Part shown: piece by piece, positions 7,656 through 16,638 of the stretch | Layout of the letters: every line of letters begins with the position of its first letter | Position numbering within the stretch: position 1 is the first letter of the stretch | Source: a virus | Length of the DNA: 25,035 nucleotides | Reading direction: 5' to 3' (one strand) | Virus record (IMG/VR): IMGVR_UViG_3300010883_000427 | Coordinates: 1 to 25,035 of that record | Position numbers and translations under genes: made by a program | The notes under the pieces: generated by a model | What the model saw: the letters and a program-made list of their open reading frames with translations, nothing else | Told to the model about the DNA's origin: nothing | Databases searched by the model: none

Positions 7656-8402
7656 ATGGCCCTTCCAGCAAGTAGAGTAGCATTTAAAGAATACTGCTTA
7701 AGAAAATTAGGTTACCCTGTAATCGAAATTAATGTTGAGGACATGCAGGTCGAAGATAGAATCGACGAAGCATTACAATTTTATTGGGATTATCATTTTG
7801 ACGGTGTCGTAAAAGACTACTATAAATGGACAGTGGGCGCCTCTGACATTACAAATAGATACCTGACAGTTCCAGAAAATATTATTGGAGTTGTTAGAAT
7901 TTTTGATATTGGTGATTCACTATCAACAAATAATCTATTCAATATTAGATATCAAATTGCTTTGAATGATTTGTACGATCTAACTTCTTTCAATCAATCC
8001 CTAGTAACATACTATACTAATATGCAACACATTCAATTTATTGAAGAGCTATTAGTCGGCAGACAGCCAATCAGATATAACAGACATGTTAATAGACTAT
8101 ACGTAGACATGGATTGGGAAAAGGTGCAGGTGGGTGAAAAGATCATAGCAGAAGCATACCAGATAGTAGACCCAGAAACATTTACTAATGTCTATAAAGA
8201 TAGATGGTTGCTAAGCTATGCATCAGCAAAAATCAAATATCAATGGGGATCAAACTTAACGAAATTTGAAGGAATGCAATTACCTGGCGGCGTACAATTT
8301 AATGGAACCAAGATAATGGATGATGCAGAGCGAGAGATCAATCAGTTAGAACAAGAGATGATTTCAAGTTACAGTCTTCCAGTATCTGATATGATCGGAT
8401 AA
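7656..8402 (+). CDS. 13: Neck protein gp13 (head completion)
   Basis: 248 aa; T4 gp13 is 309 aa. Together with gp14, gp13 forms the neck that seals the filled head and docks the tail. The sequence opens with ASRVAFKEYCLRKLGYPVIE and continues with EDRIDEALQFYWDYHFDG and DRWLLSYASAKIKYQWGSNL. This is the conserved pattern of T4-type gp13 proteins, which I recognise from marine T4-like phages. GGGGG at 7645-7649 serves as a ribosome site. It is first in the compact run 13-14-15-16-17, whose genes overlap or touch. The order matches T4 exactly, which strongly supports the call. Confidence 0.9.
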   Translation: MALPASRVAFKEYCLRKLGYPVIEINVEDMQVEDRIDEALQFYWDYHFDGVVKDYYKWTVGASDITNRYLTVPENIIGVVRIFDIGDSLSTNNLFNIRYQIALNDLYDLTSFNQSLVTYYTNMQHIQFIEELLVGRQPIRYNRHVNRLYVDMDWEKVQVGEKIIAEAYQIVDPETFTNVYKDRWLLSYASAKIKYQWGSNLTKFEGMQLPGGVQFNGTKIMDDAEREINQLEQEMISSYSLPVSDMIG

Positions 8403-8408
8403 TGTTTA

Positions 8409-9161
8409 ATGCGAAGCACTTTCTTTCAGAATTACGAAGCTAGCGGAGAAGCTCGCTTAATAGAAGATCTCGTAATAGAATCTATTTCTATCTACGGGCA
8501 GGAGACTCTGTACCTTCCAAGAAACAGAGTTGAGACTGATCAGTTATATTCTGAAGCCCCTCTTTCTAAATTCGAAACTACTTATCCAATTGAGATGTAT
8601 ATTAAATCAGTTGAAGGGTTTGAAGGCGAAGGTGAGTTCATGTCTAGATTTGGTTTACAAATCCAAGACCAAATGGTACTCACAGTTGCAAGAAGAAAGT
8701 TCCAAGAAGAAATAGAAGAGTTTGAGCCAGAAATAACAAGACCAAGAGAAGGTGATTTAATATTTTTACCTTGGGTCAAAGGATCTCTTCCTACAGCGAC
8801 AGGAGCATTGTTCGAGATTAAATTTGTTAATCATGATGCAGTGTTCTATCAAATGGGCGACCTACAAACATACGACATTACATTAGAGAGATTTAACTAC
8901 TCAGAAGAAAGGCTTGATACAGGTGTCGCATTAATTGATAATATTGAAGTTGATAATTCACAAGACTATCAATTAGACGCTACTACTATTACAACAGAGG
9001 CTGGAGTCATAGTAACAGCAGAGAATGGAGTGTCGTTTATAAACGATAACTACGATAAGAGACTAGTCGATAAAGATGATGACTCAACAATGTTTGAGGA
9101 TACAGCAGATGGCTTTATTGACTTTAGTGATATTAATCCATTCAGTGAAGGAGTACTATAA
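8409..9161 (+). CDS. 14: Neck protein gp14
   Basis: 250 aa against 256 in T4. gp14 works with gp13 to complete the neck after DNA packaging. Recognisable stretches are MRSTFFQNYEASGEARLIED, YGQETLYLPR near residue 30, and LIFLPWVKGSLPTATGALFE in the middle, all typical of the family. The ATG at 8409 is used: the earlier ATG at 8402 is in another frame and closes after about 13 codons. The final TAA overlaps the ATG of gene 15 (TAATG, 9159-9163), implying coupled translation. Confidence 0.9.
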   Translation: MRSTFFQNYEASGEARLIEDLVIESISIYGQETLYLPRNRVETDQLYSEAPLSKFETTYPIEMYIKSVEGFEGEGEFMSRFGLQIQDQMVLTVARRKFQEEIEEFEPEITRPREGDLIFLPWVKGSLPTATGALFEIKFVNHDAVFYQMGDLQTYDITLERFNYSEERLDTGVALIDNIEVDNSQDYQLDATTITTEAGVIVTAENGVSFINDNYDKRLVDKDDDSTMFEDTADGFIDFSDINPFSEGVL

Positions 9162-9991
9162 TGTTCGGCCAAAAATTCTATAATGGAGTCATTAGGAAGT
9201 ATGTTATATACTTCGGGACTTTATTTAATGACTTAGAGATAGATCGAGTGGACAGTGCTGGAACAGTGCAGCAGACCTTGAGAGTCCCTATCTCCTACGG
9301 TCCTAGGCAGAAGTTTATAGAAAGGCTTGATGTGGACGCTAATCTCGACAGAAAGGTGGCATTGCAGTTACCTCGTATGTCATTTGAGATGACAGCATTC
9401 CAATACGATGCTGAAAGAAGACTGTCACCAACTAAAAAAATCTATCAAGCTAAGACAGACGATACAAATAATCTGTTATCTACATATACACCAACACCAT
9501 TTGATATAGGTTTTCAGTTAGCTATTATGGTTAAGAATGCTGAAGATGGAGTAAGAATACTAGAACAGATACTACCATTCTTTACTCCTGAATTTACAGC
9601 AACACTAAAGCTTATAGACAATATGGATTTTGTTCTTGATGTCCCAGTTATATTCCAAGGATTAAATACAGAAGATTCATATGAAGCAGACTATACAACA
9701 AGAAGAGTATTAATACATACTTTAGATTTTGTAGTAAAAGGTTTTGTATTTGGAAATGTTAAAGATCAGAAAGGTCTTATCAGATCAGCTAATACTCAGT
9801 TCCATGTTGACCCAGGTGCAACAGGCGTCTTTAAACTGGACGCTACATCTGTAGCCAGTAAGGTTGTTGTTAAACCAGGTTTAGATGCTAACGGTGTTGC
9901 AACATCTAATTCTAGCGTAAGTATAAATACTAATAGTATTAACGCTAATGATAGCTTTGGTTATATAACTGAGAAGACTTTTAATGGATAA
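9161..9991 (+). CDS. 15: Proximal tail sheath stabiliser gp15
   Basis: 276 aa against 272 in T4. gp15 caps the tail sheath and tube and joins the tail to the neck. The N-terminal pattern GQKFYNGVIRKYVIYFGTLF, then VPISYGPRQKFIERL and ALQLPRMSFEM, is highly characteristic of the family. The C-terminal ~60 residues are Asn/Ser-rich and probably flexible. A TATAAATA motif lies within this tail at 9922-9929 and may start a transcript for genes 16 and 17. The stop is eight bases inside gene 16. Confidence 0.92.
   Translation: MFGQKFYNGVIRKYVIYFGTLFNDLEIDRVDSAGTVQQTLRVPISYGPRQKFIERLDVDANLDRKVALQLPRMSFEMTAFQYDAERRLSPTKKIYQAKTDDTNNLLSTYTPTPFDIGFQLAIMVKNAEDGVRILEQILPFFTPEFTATLKLIDNMDFVLDVPVIFQGLNTEDSYEADYTTRRVLIHTLDFVVKGFVFGNVKDQKGLIRSANTQFHVDPGATGVFKLDATSVASKVVVKPGLDANGVATSNSSVSINTNSINANDSFGYITEKTFNG
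9922..9929 (+). promoter_or_regulatory. Possible internal late promoter TATAAATA ahead of genes 16-17
   Basis: This is an exact T4 late consensus inside the 3' end of gene 15, 54 bases before the start of gene 16. It is spelled by codons for Ser-Ile-Asn-Thr, so it may be chance: a few such motifs also occur deep inside other genes here. Confidence 0.3.
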
Positions 9992-10382
9992 TAATGATGC
10001 AATTGGTGAATTTTTAGAATTAGAACCAATCAAGAAAGATATAAAACAAGCCAATCAGCTTGTTAAAGATTCTAAAATAGACAATGATTTTGAATATGCT
10101 AGAGGCAACCTCTACCAAGTGATTGAGAATGGGTCCAATGCTTTGACTGATCTACTACAAGTAGCACAGCAAGGACAGCACCCGAGAGCTTACGAAGTAG
10201 TGGCTACACTAGTCAGAACATTATCTGACGCAAACATAGCGCTAATGGATTTAACTAAAAAGAAACAAGACATAACAGGGGAAGCAGTTAAGAACCCTAA
10301 TACAGTTAATAATAATCTGTTCGTCGGAAGTACCGGCGATCTTCAAAAGCTTATAAAAAAAGAATTAGATGAATCAAGTTAG
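9984..10382 (+). CDS. 16: Small terminase subunit gp16
   Basis: 132 aa; T4 gp16 is 164 aa. The small terminase forms a ring that recognises viral DNA and stimulates the gp17 motor. The conserved central part reads FEYARGNLYQVIENGSNALT, then AQQGQHPRAYEVVATLVRTL, two predicted helices forming the oligomerisation core. The short C-terminus (LQKLIKKELDE) is helical. It overlaps gene 15 by 8 bases and gene 17 by 14 bases, so the terminase subunits are translationally coupled. Its position immediately before gp17 confirms the assignment. Confidence 0.9.
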   Translation: MDNNDAIGEFLELEPIKKDIKQANQLVKDSKIDNDFEYARGNLYQVIENGSNALTDLLQVAQQGQHPRAYEVVATLVRTLSDANIALMDLTKKKQDITGEAVKNPNTVNNNLFVGSTGDLQKLIKKELDESS

Positions 10383-11991
10383 AGAGAACTACCTAGGAAA
10401 TCCAAACCTTAAACGCGCCAATGTTCCTCAGGAGTTTTCTCCAGAGCAAGTTAGTGAATTTATTAAGTGTAGTAAATCTCCGCTCTATTTTATTAATAAC
10501 TATATACAGATTGTCAATATAGATGAAGGCTTAATTCCTTTTGACTTATATGATTTTCAAGAAGATATAGTTGATCTTATTACAGAAGAAAGATTTGTAA
10601 TATGTAAGATGCCTAGACAGTCAGGTAAGACGACAACAGTCGCAGCTGTGCTATTATGGTATATAATGTTCCATGAATCGTTTTCATTAGCTATTCTTGC
10701 TCATAAGTCTCAACAATCAAGAGAAATATTAGGAAGAATATCTTTAGCATACGAACACTTACCAAGATGGTTACAACTAGGTGTAGTAGAATGGAACAAA
10801 GGTAACGTAGAATTAGAAAATGGTTCCAAGATATTAGCTGCATCTACATCAGCATCAGCTATTAGAGGTGGATCATTTAACCTTATTTACTTAGACGAGT
10901 TTGCATTCGTTCCAATGCATATACAGGAAGAGTTTTTTGCTTCTGTATATCCTACGATTTCATCTGGTAATACTTCTAAAGTATTAATAACATCCACACC
11001 TAATGGAATGAATCTATTCTATAAGATATGGAATGATAGTGAAAATGAACTAAATGACTATAAAAGAATAGACGTTCATTGGTCTGACATTCCTGGAAGA
11101 GATGAGAAGTGGAGAGAAATGACCATCAGAAATACTTCTGCTGATCAGTTTAGAGTTGAGTTCGAATGTGAATTCATAGGAAGCTCAAATACATTAATAA
11201 GCCCGTCAGTATTAAAGCGGCTCGTATATGAGAATCCAATCTTTACAAACGAAAGTATAAGAGTATTTGAAAGCGCTCAGAAAGATCATCTTTATCAGAT
11301 GGTAGTTGACACGGCGCGTGGGGTTAACAATGATTATTCGGCATGTGTAGTATTAGATATTACTGAATTACCTCATAGAGTAGTATGTGTGTATCAGAAC
11401 AATACAATAAGCCCAATGAATTATCCAGTTGTATTGCAATCGATGGCCAAGCAATACAATAATGCCTATATATTAGTAGAGTCAAACGATATTGGTATGA
11501 GTGTAGTCGAGAGTCTGCACAATGAATTAGAAGTAGAAAACGTTCTTATGTCAGCTGCTAGAGGAAGAGCAGGGCAAGTACTTTCATCAGGGTTTGGCGC
11601 AGGTGGACAGTATTTTGGTGTTAGAACAACGAAGCAAGTTAAGCGGAACGGTTGTTTGAATCTTAAGACTTTAATCGAGAGTGATCAGCTGATTATCTCT
11701 GACTTTAAAATCCTAGAAGAGTTAACACATTTTACGCAAAAAGGTGAATCATGGGAAGCAGATGGCGGGCATGATGATTTAGTTATGTGTTTAGTTCTTT
11801 ATGGATGGTTAAGTATACAAGACTACTATAAGGAAATAACAAGCACTGATATACGTAAACATATTCAAGGGCAGAGTGCTGCACAGCATGAAGAGGATAT
11901 GTTACCATTAGGGTTTATAGATGATGGCCACGAAGACGTACCAGGGGGTATGGAAATAATTGACTGGGAGACAGGAGACAAGGTTTTCTAA
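10369..11991 (+). CDS. 17: Large terminase subunit gp17 (packaging ATPase/nuclease)
   Basis: 540 aa; T4 gp17 is 610 aa. It pumps DNA into the prohead through the portal and cuts the concatemer. The ATPase domain shows Walker A PRQSGKT at residues 82-88, Walker B LIYLDE at 172-177 with catalytic Glu177, and the coupling motif TSTPNG at 208-213. The RNase H-fold nuclease domain shows MVVDTARG (Asp314), VESND (Glu371, Asp374) and GGHDDLV (Asp469/Asp470), the expected acidic cluster. The C-terminal ~50 residues are acidic and variable. The start at 10369 lies inside gene 16. All catalytic motifs are present, so the enzyme is predicted to be active. Confidence 0.96.
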   Translation: MNQVRENYLGNPNLKRANVPQEFSPEQVSEFIKCSKSPLYFINNYIQIVNIDEGLIPFDLYDFQEDIVDLITEERFVICKMPRQSGKTTTVAAVLLWYIMFHESFSLAILAHKSQQSREILGRISLAYEHLPRWLQLGVVEWNKGNVELENGSKILAASTSASAIRGGSFNLIYLDEFAFVPMHIQEEFFASVYPTISSGNTSKVLITSTPNGMNLFYKIWNDSENELNDYKRIDVHWSDIPGRDEKWREMTIRNTSADQFRVEFECEFIGSSNTLISPSVLKRLVYENPIFTNESIRVFESAQKDHLYQMVVDTARGVNNDYSACVVLDITELPHRVVCVYQNNTISPMNYPVVLQSMAKQYNNAYILVESNDIGMSVVESLHNELEVENVLMSAARGRAGQVLSSGFGAGGQYFGVRTTKQVKRNGCLNLKTLIESDQLIISDFKILEELTHFTQKGESWEADGGHDDLVMCLVLYGWLSIQDYYKEITSTDIRKHIQGQSAAQHEEDMLPLGFIDDGHEDVPGGMEIIDWETGDKVF

Positions 11992-12002
11992 CCACCGGTT
12001 TT

Positions 12003-12010
12003 AATAAATA
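12003..12010 (+). promoter_or_regulatory. Candidate late promoter AATAAATA before gene 18
   Basis: It lies in the 57-base gap between genes 17 and 18, 39 bases before the gp18 ATG, and is followed by a strong ribosome site AGAGGAG at 12035-12041. It fits NATAAATA and its placement is as expected for a highly expressed late gene. Confidence 0.6.
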
Positions 12011-12048
12011 TAATCAGACGATTTATTGATTTTTAGAGGAGACATAAT

Positions 12049-14139
12049 ATGGGATTTCAAGTTAGTCCTGGTGTAAATGTAAGCGAAATAGACTTAACCA
12101 CAGTCGTACCTGCAGTCTCTACTACAGAAGGCGCAATAGCTGGCGTATTCAATTGGGGTCCCGCTGAACAGCGAGTCCTAGTTGATAGTGAAACATCTTT
12201 AGTTGCTAGATTTGGGGAACCAACATCTGACAACGCAGAGACTTTTTTCACTGCTGCCAACTTTTTGTCTTATGGAAATAAACTATACGTTGTTAGAACA
12301 GTTTCATCAGCAGCAAGAAATGCTACTGGTGTTGTTGCAGGCGGGAATACATCTGGAATCTCTTTAAAGAATTCAGATTCTCTTGACGCTGCAGTAACTG
12401 CTGCTAACGATGCTCATATCACCGCGGCAAAATATGTCGGTGTTAGGGGTAATGGTTTACGAGTAGAGGTTTGTGATAGTACGAGTGCTTGGCAAAGCAA
12501 CGTTGTTTTAATTAACGGCGGCGCTGCAAGTGCAAACGCAGACATTGCAACATCAGATACAGTTACAAAAATGTCTTTCAGTATTGGTAGCACTAGTGCA
12601 ACCATAGCATTGAAAGGCGCATCAAGTAGTGTTGCAAACGCTACATTAACAACCTTATTGACAGGTGTTGCTGCTGATTTACAAGTAGGAGACCTAGTTA
12701 AAGTAGGTAACTCTTCTATAGGTGAACAGAAGTTAAGCATTAAATCAATAGCTGCAGCAGGTTCAGATACATATGTCGATGACGGCAGTGGTGTATTTAC
12801 AGCTAGCAGAACGGTTACATTAAATAATAGATTCACATTATCTACTGATTATAGTACAGGAACAATACAAAGGTTCTGGAAGTATAGCGATTCATTCGAC
12901 AATGCTCCAGGCACATCAACTTACGCAGCTGGAAAAGGCGGCGCAGGTGATGAAGTTCATGTTGTAGTAGTAGATGAAGCTGGTGACATTACCGGAACTC
13001 AAGAAACAATTCTTGAGAAATGGGAAGCTCTTTCAAGAGCCACTGACGCTAAAAACGAAAGCGGCGAATCTACTTATTACTACGACAAAATTAACGATGC
13101 TTCTGAATGGATTTACTTTGTAAATTCAGTATCAGGTCACACACCAGGAATTGCTTCTGGATTGACTGCATTATCTACAGCACTTCCGGTGAAGCTTGAC
13201 TTCGCAGGTGGCCTAGATGGTAGCACAGAATCTAGTATCTCATTAGGAGATATAGCAGTTGGTTACGACTTGTTCTCAGACGGAGCAGATGTAGATGTAT
13301 CATTAGTAATGATAGGTAAGAGTAAAGGCGGCACCAACGGTGAAGCATTACTTAACTACGTAATCGATAATATTTGCGAAGTAAGAAAAGATTGCGTTGC
13401 GTTTGGTTCGCCAGACAAAGCGGATGTCGTAGACGTTACAGCCCCTTCAACAGCAGCAGACAATGTCGTCGCATTTAGAAACACTTGTAGATCGTCTTCT
13501 TATGCTATGTTAGATAGTGGTTATAAATACGCTTACGATAAGTACAACGACGTTTACAGATGGGTCCCATTAAATGGCGACGTAGCTGGTCTTTGTGCTA
13601 GAACTGACAACGAAAGAGATGCTTGGTTTTCACCAGGTGGTTTCAATAGAGGTCAGATCAAAAACGTAATTAAGTTAGCGTTCAACCCAAGACAAGCATA
13701 TAGAGATGTACTTTACAAAGCAGGTGTTAACCCAGTAGTTGCATTCCCAGGTCAGGGAACAGTTCTATTTGGTGATAAGACATTGCTAAGTAAGCCTTCT
13801 GCATTCGATAGAATCAACGTAAGACGTTTATTCATCGTTCTAGAGAAAGCAATTAGTACAGCTTCTAACTTCACATTGTTCGAGTTCAATGATGAGTTTA
13901 CTAGATCACAGTTTGTTAACCTAGTTGAGCCTTTCTTAAGAGATGTTCAAGGGCGAAGAGGAATATATGACTTTAGGGTTGTATGTAACGATTCAAACAA
14001 CACTGGCGAAGTAATCGACAGAAACGAATTTGTAGGAGATATTTATATCAAACCTGCTAGATCAATTAACTTTATTCAACTAAACTTTGTAGCCGTTAGA
14101 TCGGGTGTAGAATTTAGTGAAGTAGTTGGAAAATTTTAA
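12049..14139 (+). CDS. 18: Contractile tail sheath protein gp18
   Basis: 696 aa against 659 in T4. It polymerises around the tail tube and contracts during infection. The N-terminus (FQVSPGVNVSEIDLTTVVPA, then GAIAGVFNWGP) is the conserved sheath start. The C-terminal polymerisation domain contains GVNPVVAFPGQGTVLFGDKT, then NVRRLFIVLEKAI, FEFNDEFTRSQFVN and DIYIKPARSINFI, all hallmark sheath motifs. The middle (residues ~100-330) is Ala/Ser/Thr-rich and corresponds to the surface-exposed variable domains. A strong ribosome site and a late-promoter motif precede it, fitting a major structural protein. Tail tube gene 19 follows after 10 bases. Confidence 0.95.
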   Translation: MGFQVSPGVNVSEIDLTTVVPAVSTTEGAIAGVFNWGPAEQRVLVDSETSLVARFGEPTSDNAETFFTAANFLSYGNKLYVVRTVSSAARNATGVVAGGNTSGISLKNSDSLDAAVTAANDAHITAAKYVGVRGNGLRVEVCDSTSAWQSNVVLINGGAASANADIATSDTVTKMSFSIGSTSATIALKGASSSVANATLTTLLTGVAADLQVGDLVKVGNSSIGEQKLSIKSIAAAGSDTYVDDGSGVFTASRTVTLNNRFTLSTDYSTGTIQRFWKYSDSFDNAPGTSTYAAGKGGAGDEVHVVVVDEAGDITGTQETILEKWEALSRATDAKNESGESTYYYDKINDASEWIYFVNSVSGHTPGIASGLTALSTALPVKLDFAGGLDGSTESSISLGDIAVGYDLFSDGADVDVSLVMIGKSKGGTNGEALLNYVIDNICEVRKDCVAFGSPDKADVVDVTAPSTAADNVVAFRNTCRSSSYAMLDSGYKYAYDKYNDVYRWVPLNGDVAGLCARTDNERDAWFSPGGFNRGQIKNVIKLAFNPRQAYRDVLYKAGVNPVVAFPGQGTVLFGDKTLLSKPSAFDRINVRRLFIVLEKAISTASNFTLFEFNDEFTRSQFVNLVEPFLRDVQGRRGIYDFRVVCNDSNNTGEVIDRNEFVGDIYIKPARSINFIQLNFVAVRSGVEFSEVVGKF

Positions 14140-14149
14140 GGAGTAAGAC

Positions 14150-14695
14150 ATGGCATTTAATATAAACGAAATTAGATCGCAGCTTACATTAGGCGGCGCA
14201 CGTCCTTCCTTATTCCAAGTACGAATAAATAACCCGGCTGAATCAGCTGGCGACTTGAAGGCTCCATTTTTAATCAGAGCTTCTCAGATCCCAGCCTCAA
14301 CGTTAGGGTTAATTGAAGTACCTTACTTTGGAAGGAAACTAAAAATTGCTGGGGACAGAACATTCGCTGAATGGCCTGTTACAGTTTTAAATGACGAAGA
14401 CTTTTTAATCAGAAATGCATTAGAAGCTTGGTCACATGAAATAAACGCCCATCAAGAAAATGTAAGAGGGTTTGGTAGTGCAAGTCCTTCTGCGTATAAG
14501 TCAGATGCAACAGTAACTCAGTTTAGTAAAACTGGGGTACCGATCAGAGAGTATAAGTTCGTAGGAATTTATCCAGCTCAAATTGAAGAGATTCAATTAG
14601 ATTGGGAAGCTGTAGATCAGATCCAACAATTCAGTTGTATTTTTCAATACGACTACTGGACTGTATCTGGTGCAACTGGAAACGCGGGCACATAA
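14150..14695 (+). CDS. 19: Tail tube protein gp19
   Basis: 181 aa; T4 gp19 is 163 aa. It forms the inner tail tube through which DNA passes. The sequence shows the family pattern LGGARPSLFQVRI near the start, ASQIPASTLGLIEVPYFGRK, then ADRTF-like GDRTFAEWPVTVLNDEDF, and YPAQIEEIQLDW near the C-terminus. GGAG at 14139-14142 is the ribosome site. Its place directly after the sheath gene is invariant in T4-like phages. The stop codon lies within a CATAAATA motif. Confidence 0.93.
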   Translation: MAFNINEIRSQLTLGGARPSLFQVRINNPAESAGDLKAPFLIRASQIPASTLGLIEVPYFGRKLKIAGDRTFAEWPVTVLNDEDFLIRNALEAWSHEINAHQENVRGFGSASPSAYKSDATVTQFSKTGVPIREYKFVGIYPAQIEEIQLDWEAVDQIQQFSCIFQYDYWTVSGATGNAGT

Positions 14696-14698
14696 ATA
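14691..14698 (+). promoter_or_regulatory. Candidate late promoter CATAAATA between genes 19 and 20
   Basis: It overlaps the gp19 stop (TAA 14693-14695). A transcript from it would run through the hairpin at 14711-14733 before reaching gene 20, so either the hairpin is not a full terminator or the motif is not the gene 20 promoter. Confidence 0.4.
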
Positions 14699-14710
14699 TA
14701 TTGAAAGAGA

Positions 14711-14746
14711 GCCAGGCTATCAATTAGTCTGGCAATCTTCTTTTTT
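14711..14746 (+). terminator. Hairpin with T-tract between genes 19 and 20
   Basis: GCCAGGCTA (14711-14719) pairs with TAGTCTGGC (14725-14733), a 9-bp stem with one G-U pair and a 5-base loop. AATCTTC and six T follow. It may act as a terminator or attenuator lowering portal expression relative to tail tube, or as an RNA processing or stability element. Confidence 0.55.
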
Positions 14747-14762
14747 ATAATGGAGATCACAA

Positions 14763-16328
14763 ATGGCTGAATTATTTGGCTTTGAAATAAAGCGTAAGCA
14801 AGCGGAAGAAGAGTCTAAGACGCAACCTTCTTTTGTCACACCTCAGTACGATGACGGAGCTGTTAATGTTACCACTACAGGTGGCATGTATGGAACGTAC
14901 GTAGACCTAGAAGGTACGGCAAAGAACGAAGCTGAATTGGTTACTCGCTATCGTAAGATGTCTTTACAACCTGAAGTCGAACATGCAATCGACGATATCA
15001 TTAATGAAACTATTATATCAGATCCTACTCAGCCAGTAGTTGATATTAATTTAGATGGTACCGATTTTAGCACTAAGGTTAAAAATCTTATCGATGCAGA
15101 ATTCAAAAAAATATCTGAATTACTTTATCTCAATCAAGGCGGCTACGAATTATTTCGTAAGTGGTACGTTGACGGTCGTATGTATTTCCATGCAGTCATC
15201 GATGAAGATAAGCCTGAAGAAGGTATAAAAGAGCTAAGATATATTGATCCAAGAAAGATCAGACTTATTAGAGAAACTAAGAAAGTCAAGCAAGGCGGTG
15301 TACCGGTTGTTAAAGTTATAAATGAATTTTATATTTTTAATGATAAAGGGTTCCACTCCAAGTCAACTATGTCACCGGACCCAATTGTAGCGGGCGGAGC
15401 ACAAGGACTTAAAATAGCCAAGGATAGTATATTACATATTACATCTGGCTTAACAGACGAATACAATAAAATGGTTTTATCGCATTTGCATAAAGCTATT
15501 AAACCTCTTAACCAATTACAAGTGTTAGAGGATGCATCAGTCATCTACAGAATATCGAGAGCCCCTGAGAGAAGAATCTTTTATATCGACGTAGGTAACT
15601 TACCTAAAATGAAGGCAGAACAATATCTAAGAGATATGATGACTAAGCATAAGAACAGATTAGTCTACGATGCTGCTTCAGGAGAGATCAGAGATGATCG
15701 TAAGTTTATGACTATGATGGAAGATTTCTGGCTACCTAGAAGAGAAGGCGGCAGAGGGACAGAAATAACAACCTTACCTGGTGGACAAAATCTAGGTGAG
15801 ATGGAAGATATAGAATACTTTAAAAAGAAATTATATAGATCTCTTAATGTGCCTGTTAGTAGATTAGAGCCAGACGCTGGCTTCACTCTAGGCAGAGCAT
15901 CAGAGATTTCAAGAGATGAACTTAAATTTAATAAGTTTATCAGAAGATTAAGATTACGATTCAGCCTATTATTTATTAAAGCGTTAGAGAAACAATTAGC
16001 ACTTAAGAGTGTTATGACAATAGATGAATGGCATCACGCTATTCATTATGTTAAGTTTGATTACGTTGAAGACAATCACTTCGCAGAATTAAAAGATTCA
16101 GAAGTTGTAAGAGAAAGACTACAAACGTTAGATGCTCTTGTTCAACACACTGGAACATACTTCTCGAAAGACTGGGTACGTAAGAATATACTAAGATTAA
16201 ACGAGCAAGAGATAGCTGATATGAAGTCATCTATGGATCAAGAATCCAGTGATGAACAGGACTTTGGACCCGGCGGGGGGTCTCATCCTGAAGCACCATG
16301 GAATCAAACTGAACCAGAAGAGCAATAG
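14763..16328 (+). CDS. 20: Portal vertex protein gp20
   Basis: 521 aa against 524 in T4. The dodecameric portal nucleates prohead assembly and is the DNA channel for gp17. Conserved family stretches include YRKMSLQPEVEHAIDDIINE, then RYIDPRKIRLIRE, VIYRISRAPERRIFYIDVGN, NLPKMKAEQYLRDMM and LPGGQNLGEMEDIEYFKKKL. The last ~30 residues are Gly/Glu-rich and probably disordered. GGAG at 14752-14755 is the ribosome site. The gene starts the head-assembly block 20-67-68-21-22-23 in T4 order. Confidence 0.95.
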   Translation: MAELFGFEIKRKQAEEESKTQPSFVTPQYDDGAVNVTTTGGMYGTYVDLEGTAKNEAELVTRYRKMSLQPEVEHAIDDIINETIISDPTQPVVDINLDGTDFSTKVKNLIDAEFKKISELLYLNQGGYELFRKWYVDGRMYFHAVIDEDKPEEGIKELRYIDPRKIRLIRETKKVKQGGVPVVKVINEFYIFNDKGFHSKSTMSPDPIVAGGAQGLKIAKDSILHITSGLTDEYNKMVLSHLHKAIKPLNQLQVLEDASVIYRISRAPERRIFYIDVGNLPKMKAEQYLRDMMTKHKNRLVYDAASGEIRDDRKFMTMMEDFWLPRREGGRGTEITTLPGGQNLGEMEDIEYFKKKLYRSLNVPVSRLEPDAGFTLGRASEISRDELKFNKFIRRLRLRFSLLFIKALEKQLALKSVMTIDEWHHAIHYVKFDYVEDNHFAELKDSEVVRERLQTLDALVQHTGTYFSKDWVRKNILRLNEQEIADMKSSMDQESSDEQDFGPGGGSHPEAPWNQTEPEEQ

Positions 16329-16353
16329 ATGCTGAGATCTCGTTTAGAGGTGT

Positions 16354-16368
16354 GATAAATAATAAATA
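16354..16368 (+). promoter_or_regulatory. Tandem late-promoter motifs before the gp67-like gene
   Basis: GATAAATA (16354-16361) and AATAAATA (16361-16368) overlap by one base and both fit NATAAATA. They lie 16-30 bases before the start at 16384. The ribosome site GGAG is at 16373-16376. Confidence 0.55.
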
Positions 16369-16383
16369 TAATGGAGAATGAAT

Positions 16384-16638
16384 ATGCCTGATGTAGATTA
16401 TAATAAAGTGAATGTTGATGATATTGTTAAAGGCGCTATAGGCGATAAACCAGTATCAGTTAAGCAAGCGTTCGATGACGAGATGCTAAATAGAGTAGCA
16501 GATGTTATCTCTGGTAAGAGAGATGAAGTAGTTCAGTCCATGGTTGGTAATAAAGAACCAGAAGAGGTTGAAGCAGAAGCAGAAGCACCTGAAGAAGTAG
16601 CAGATGTTGAGCCGGAAGAAGATGGACTCGACGCATAA
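16384..16638 (+). CDS. 67: Acidic prohead core protein, gp67-like (5' part, ends at an in-frame TAA)
   Basis: 84 residues before TAA at 16636. Position between portal gene 20 and protease gene 21, small size and a strongly acidic second half (EEVEAEAEAPEEVADVEPEE) match T4 gp67, an internal core component of the prohead. The ATG at 16384 is preferred to the one at 16378 because GGAG at 16373-16376 is 7 bases before it but only 1 base before the other. The reading frame continues past the stop for 38 acidic codons to TAG at 16753 (see the next entry), so the natural product was probably 123 aa. The gp67 name rests on synteny and composition, not alignment. Confidence 0.6.
   Translation: MPDVDYNKVNVDDIVKGAIGDKPVSVKQAFDDEMLNRVADVISGKRDEVVQSMVGNKEPEEVEAEAEAPEEVADVEPEEDGLDA

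Noticed and set aside
11989-12002. Terminator after gene 17 (AACC-ACC-GGTT)
   Set aside because: A four-bp stem with only a short TTT is too weak to call.
13522-13529. TATAAATA inside gene 18 (also similar motifs at 2156-2163 and 14224-14231)
   Set aside because: They are deep inside genes with no gene start nearby. About five such matches are expected by chance in AT-rich DNA of this length.
14746-14751. TATAAT box as a promoter for gene 20
   Set aside because: It lies 11 bases before the ATG and would leave almost no leader. No -35 at the right distance, since the hairpin occupies that space.
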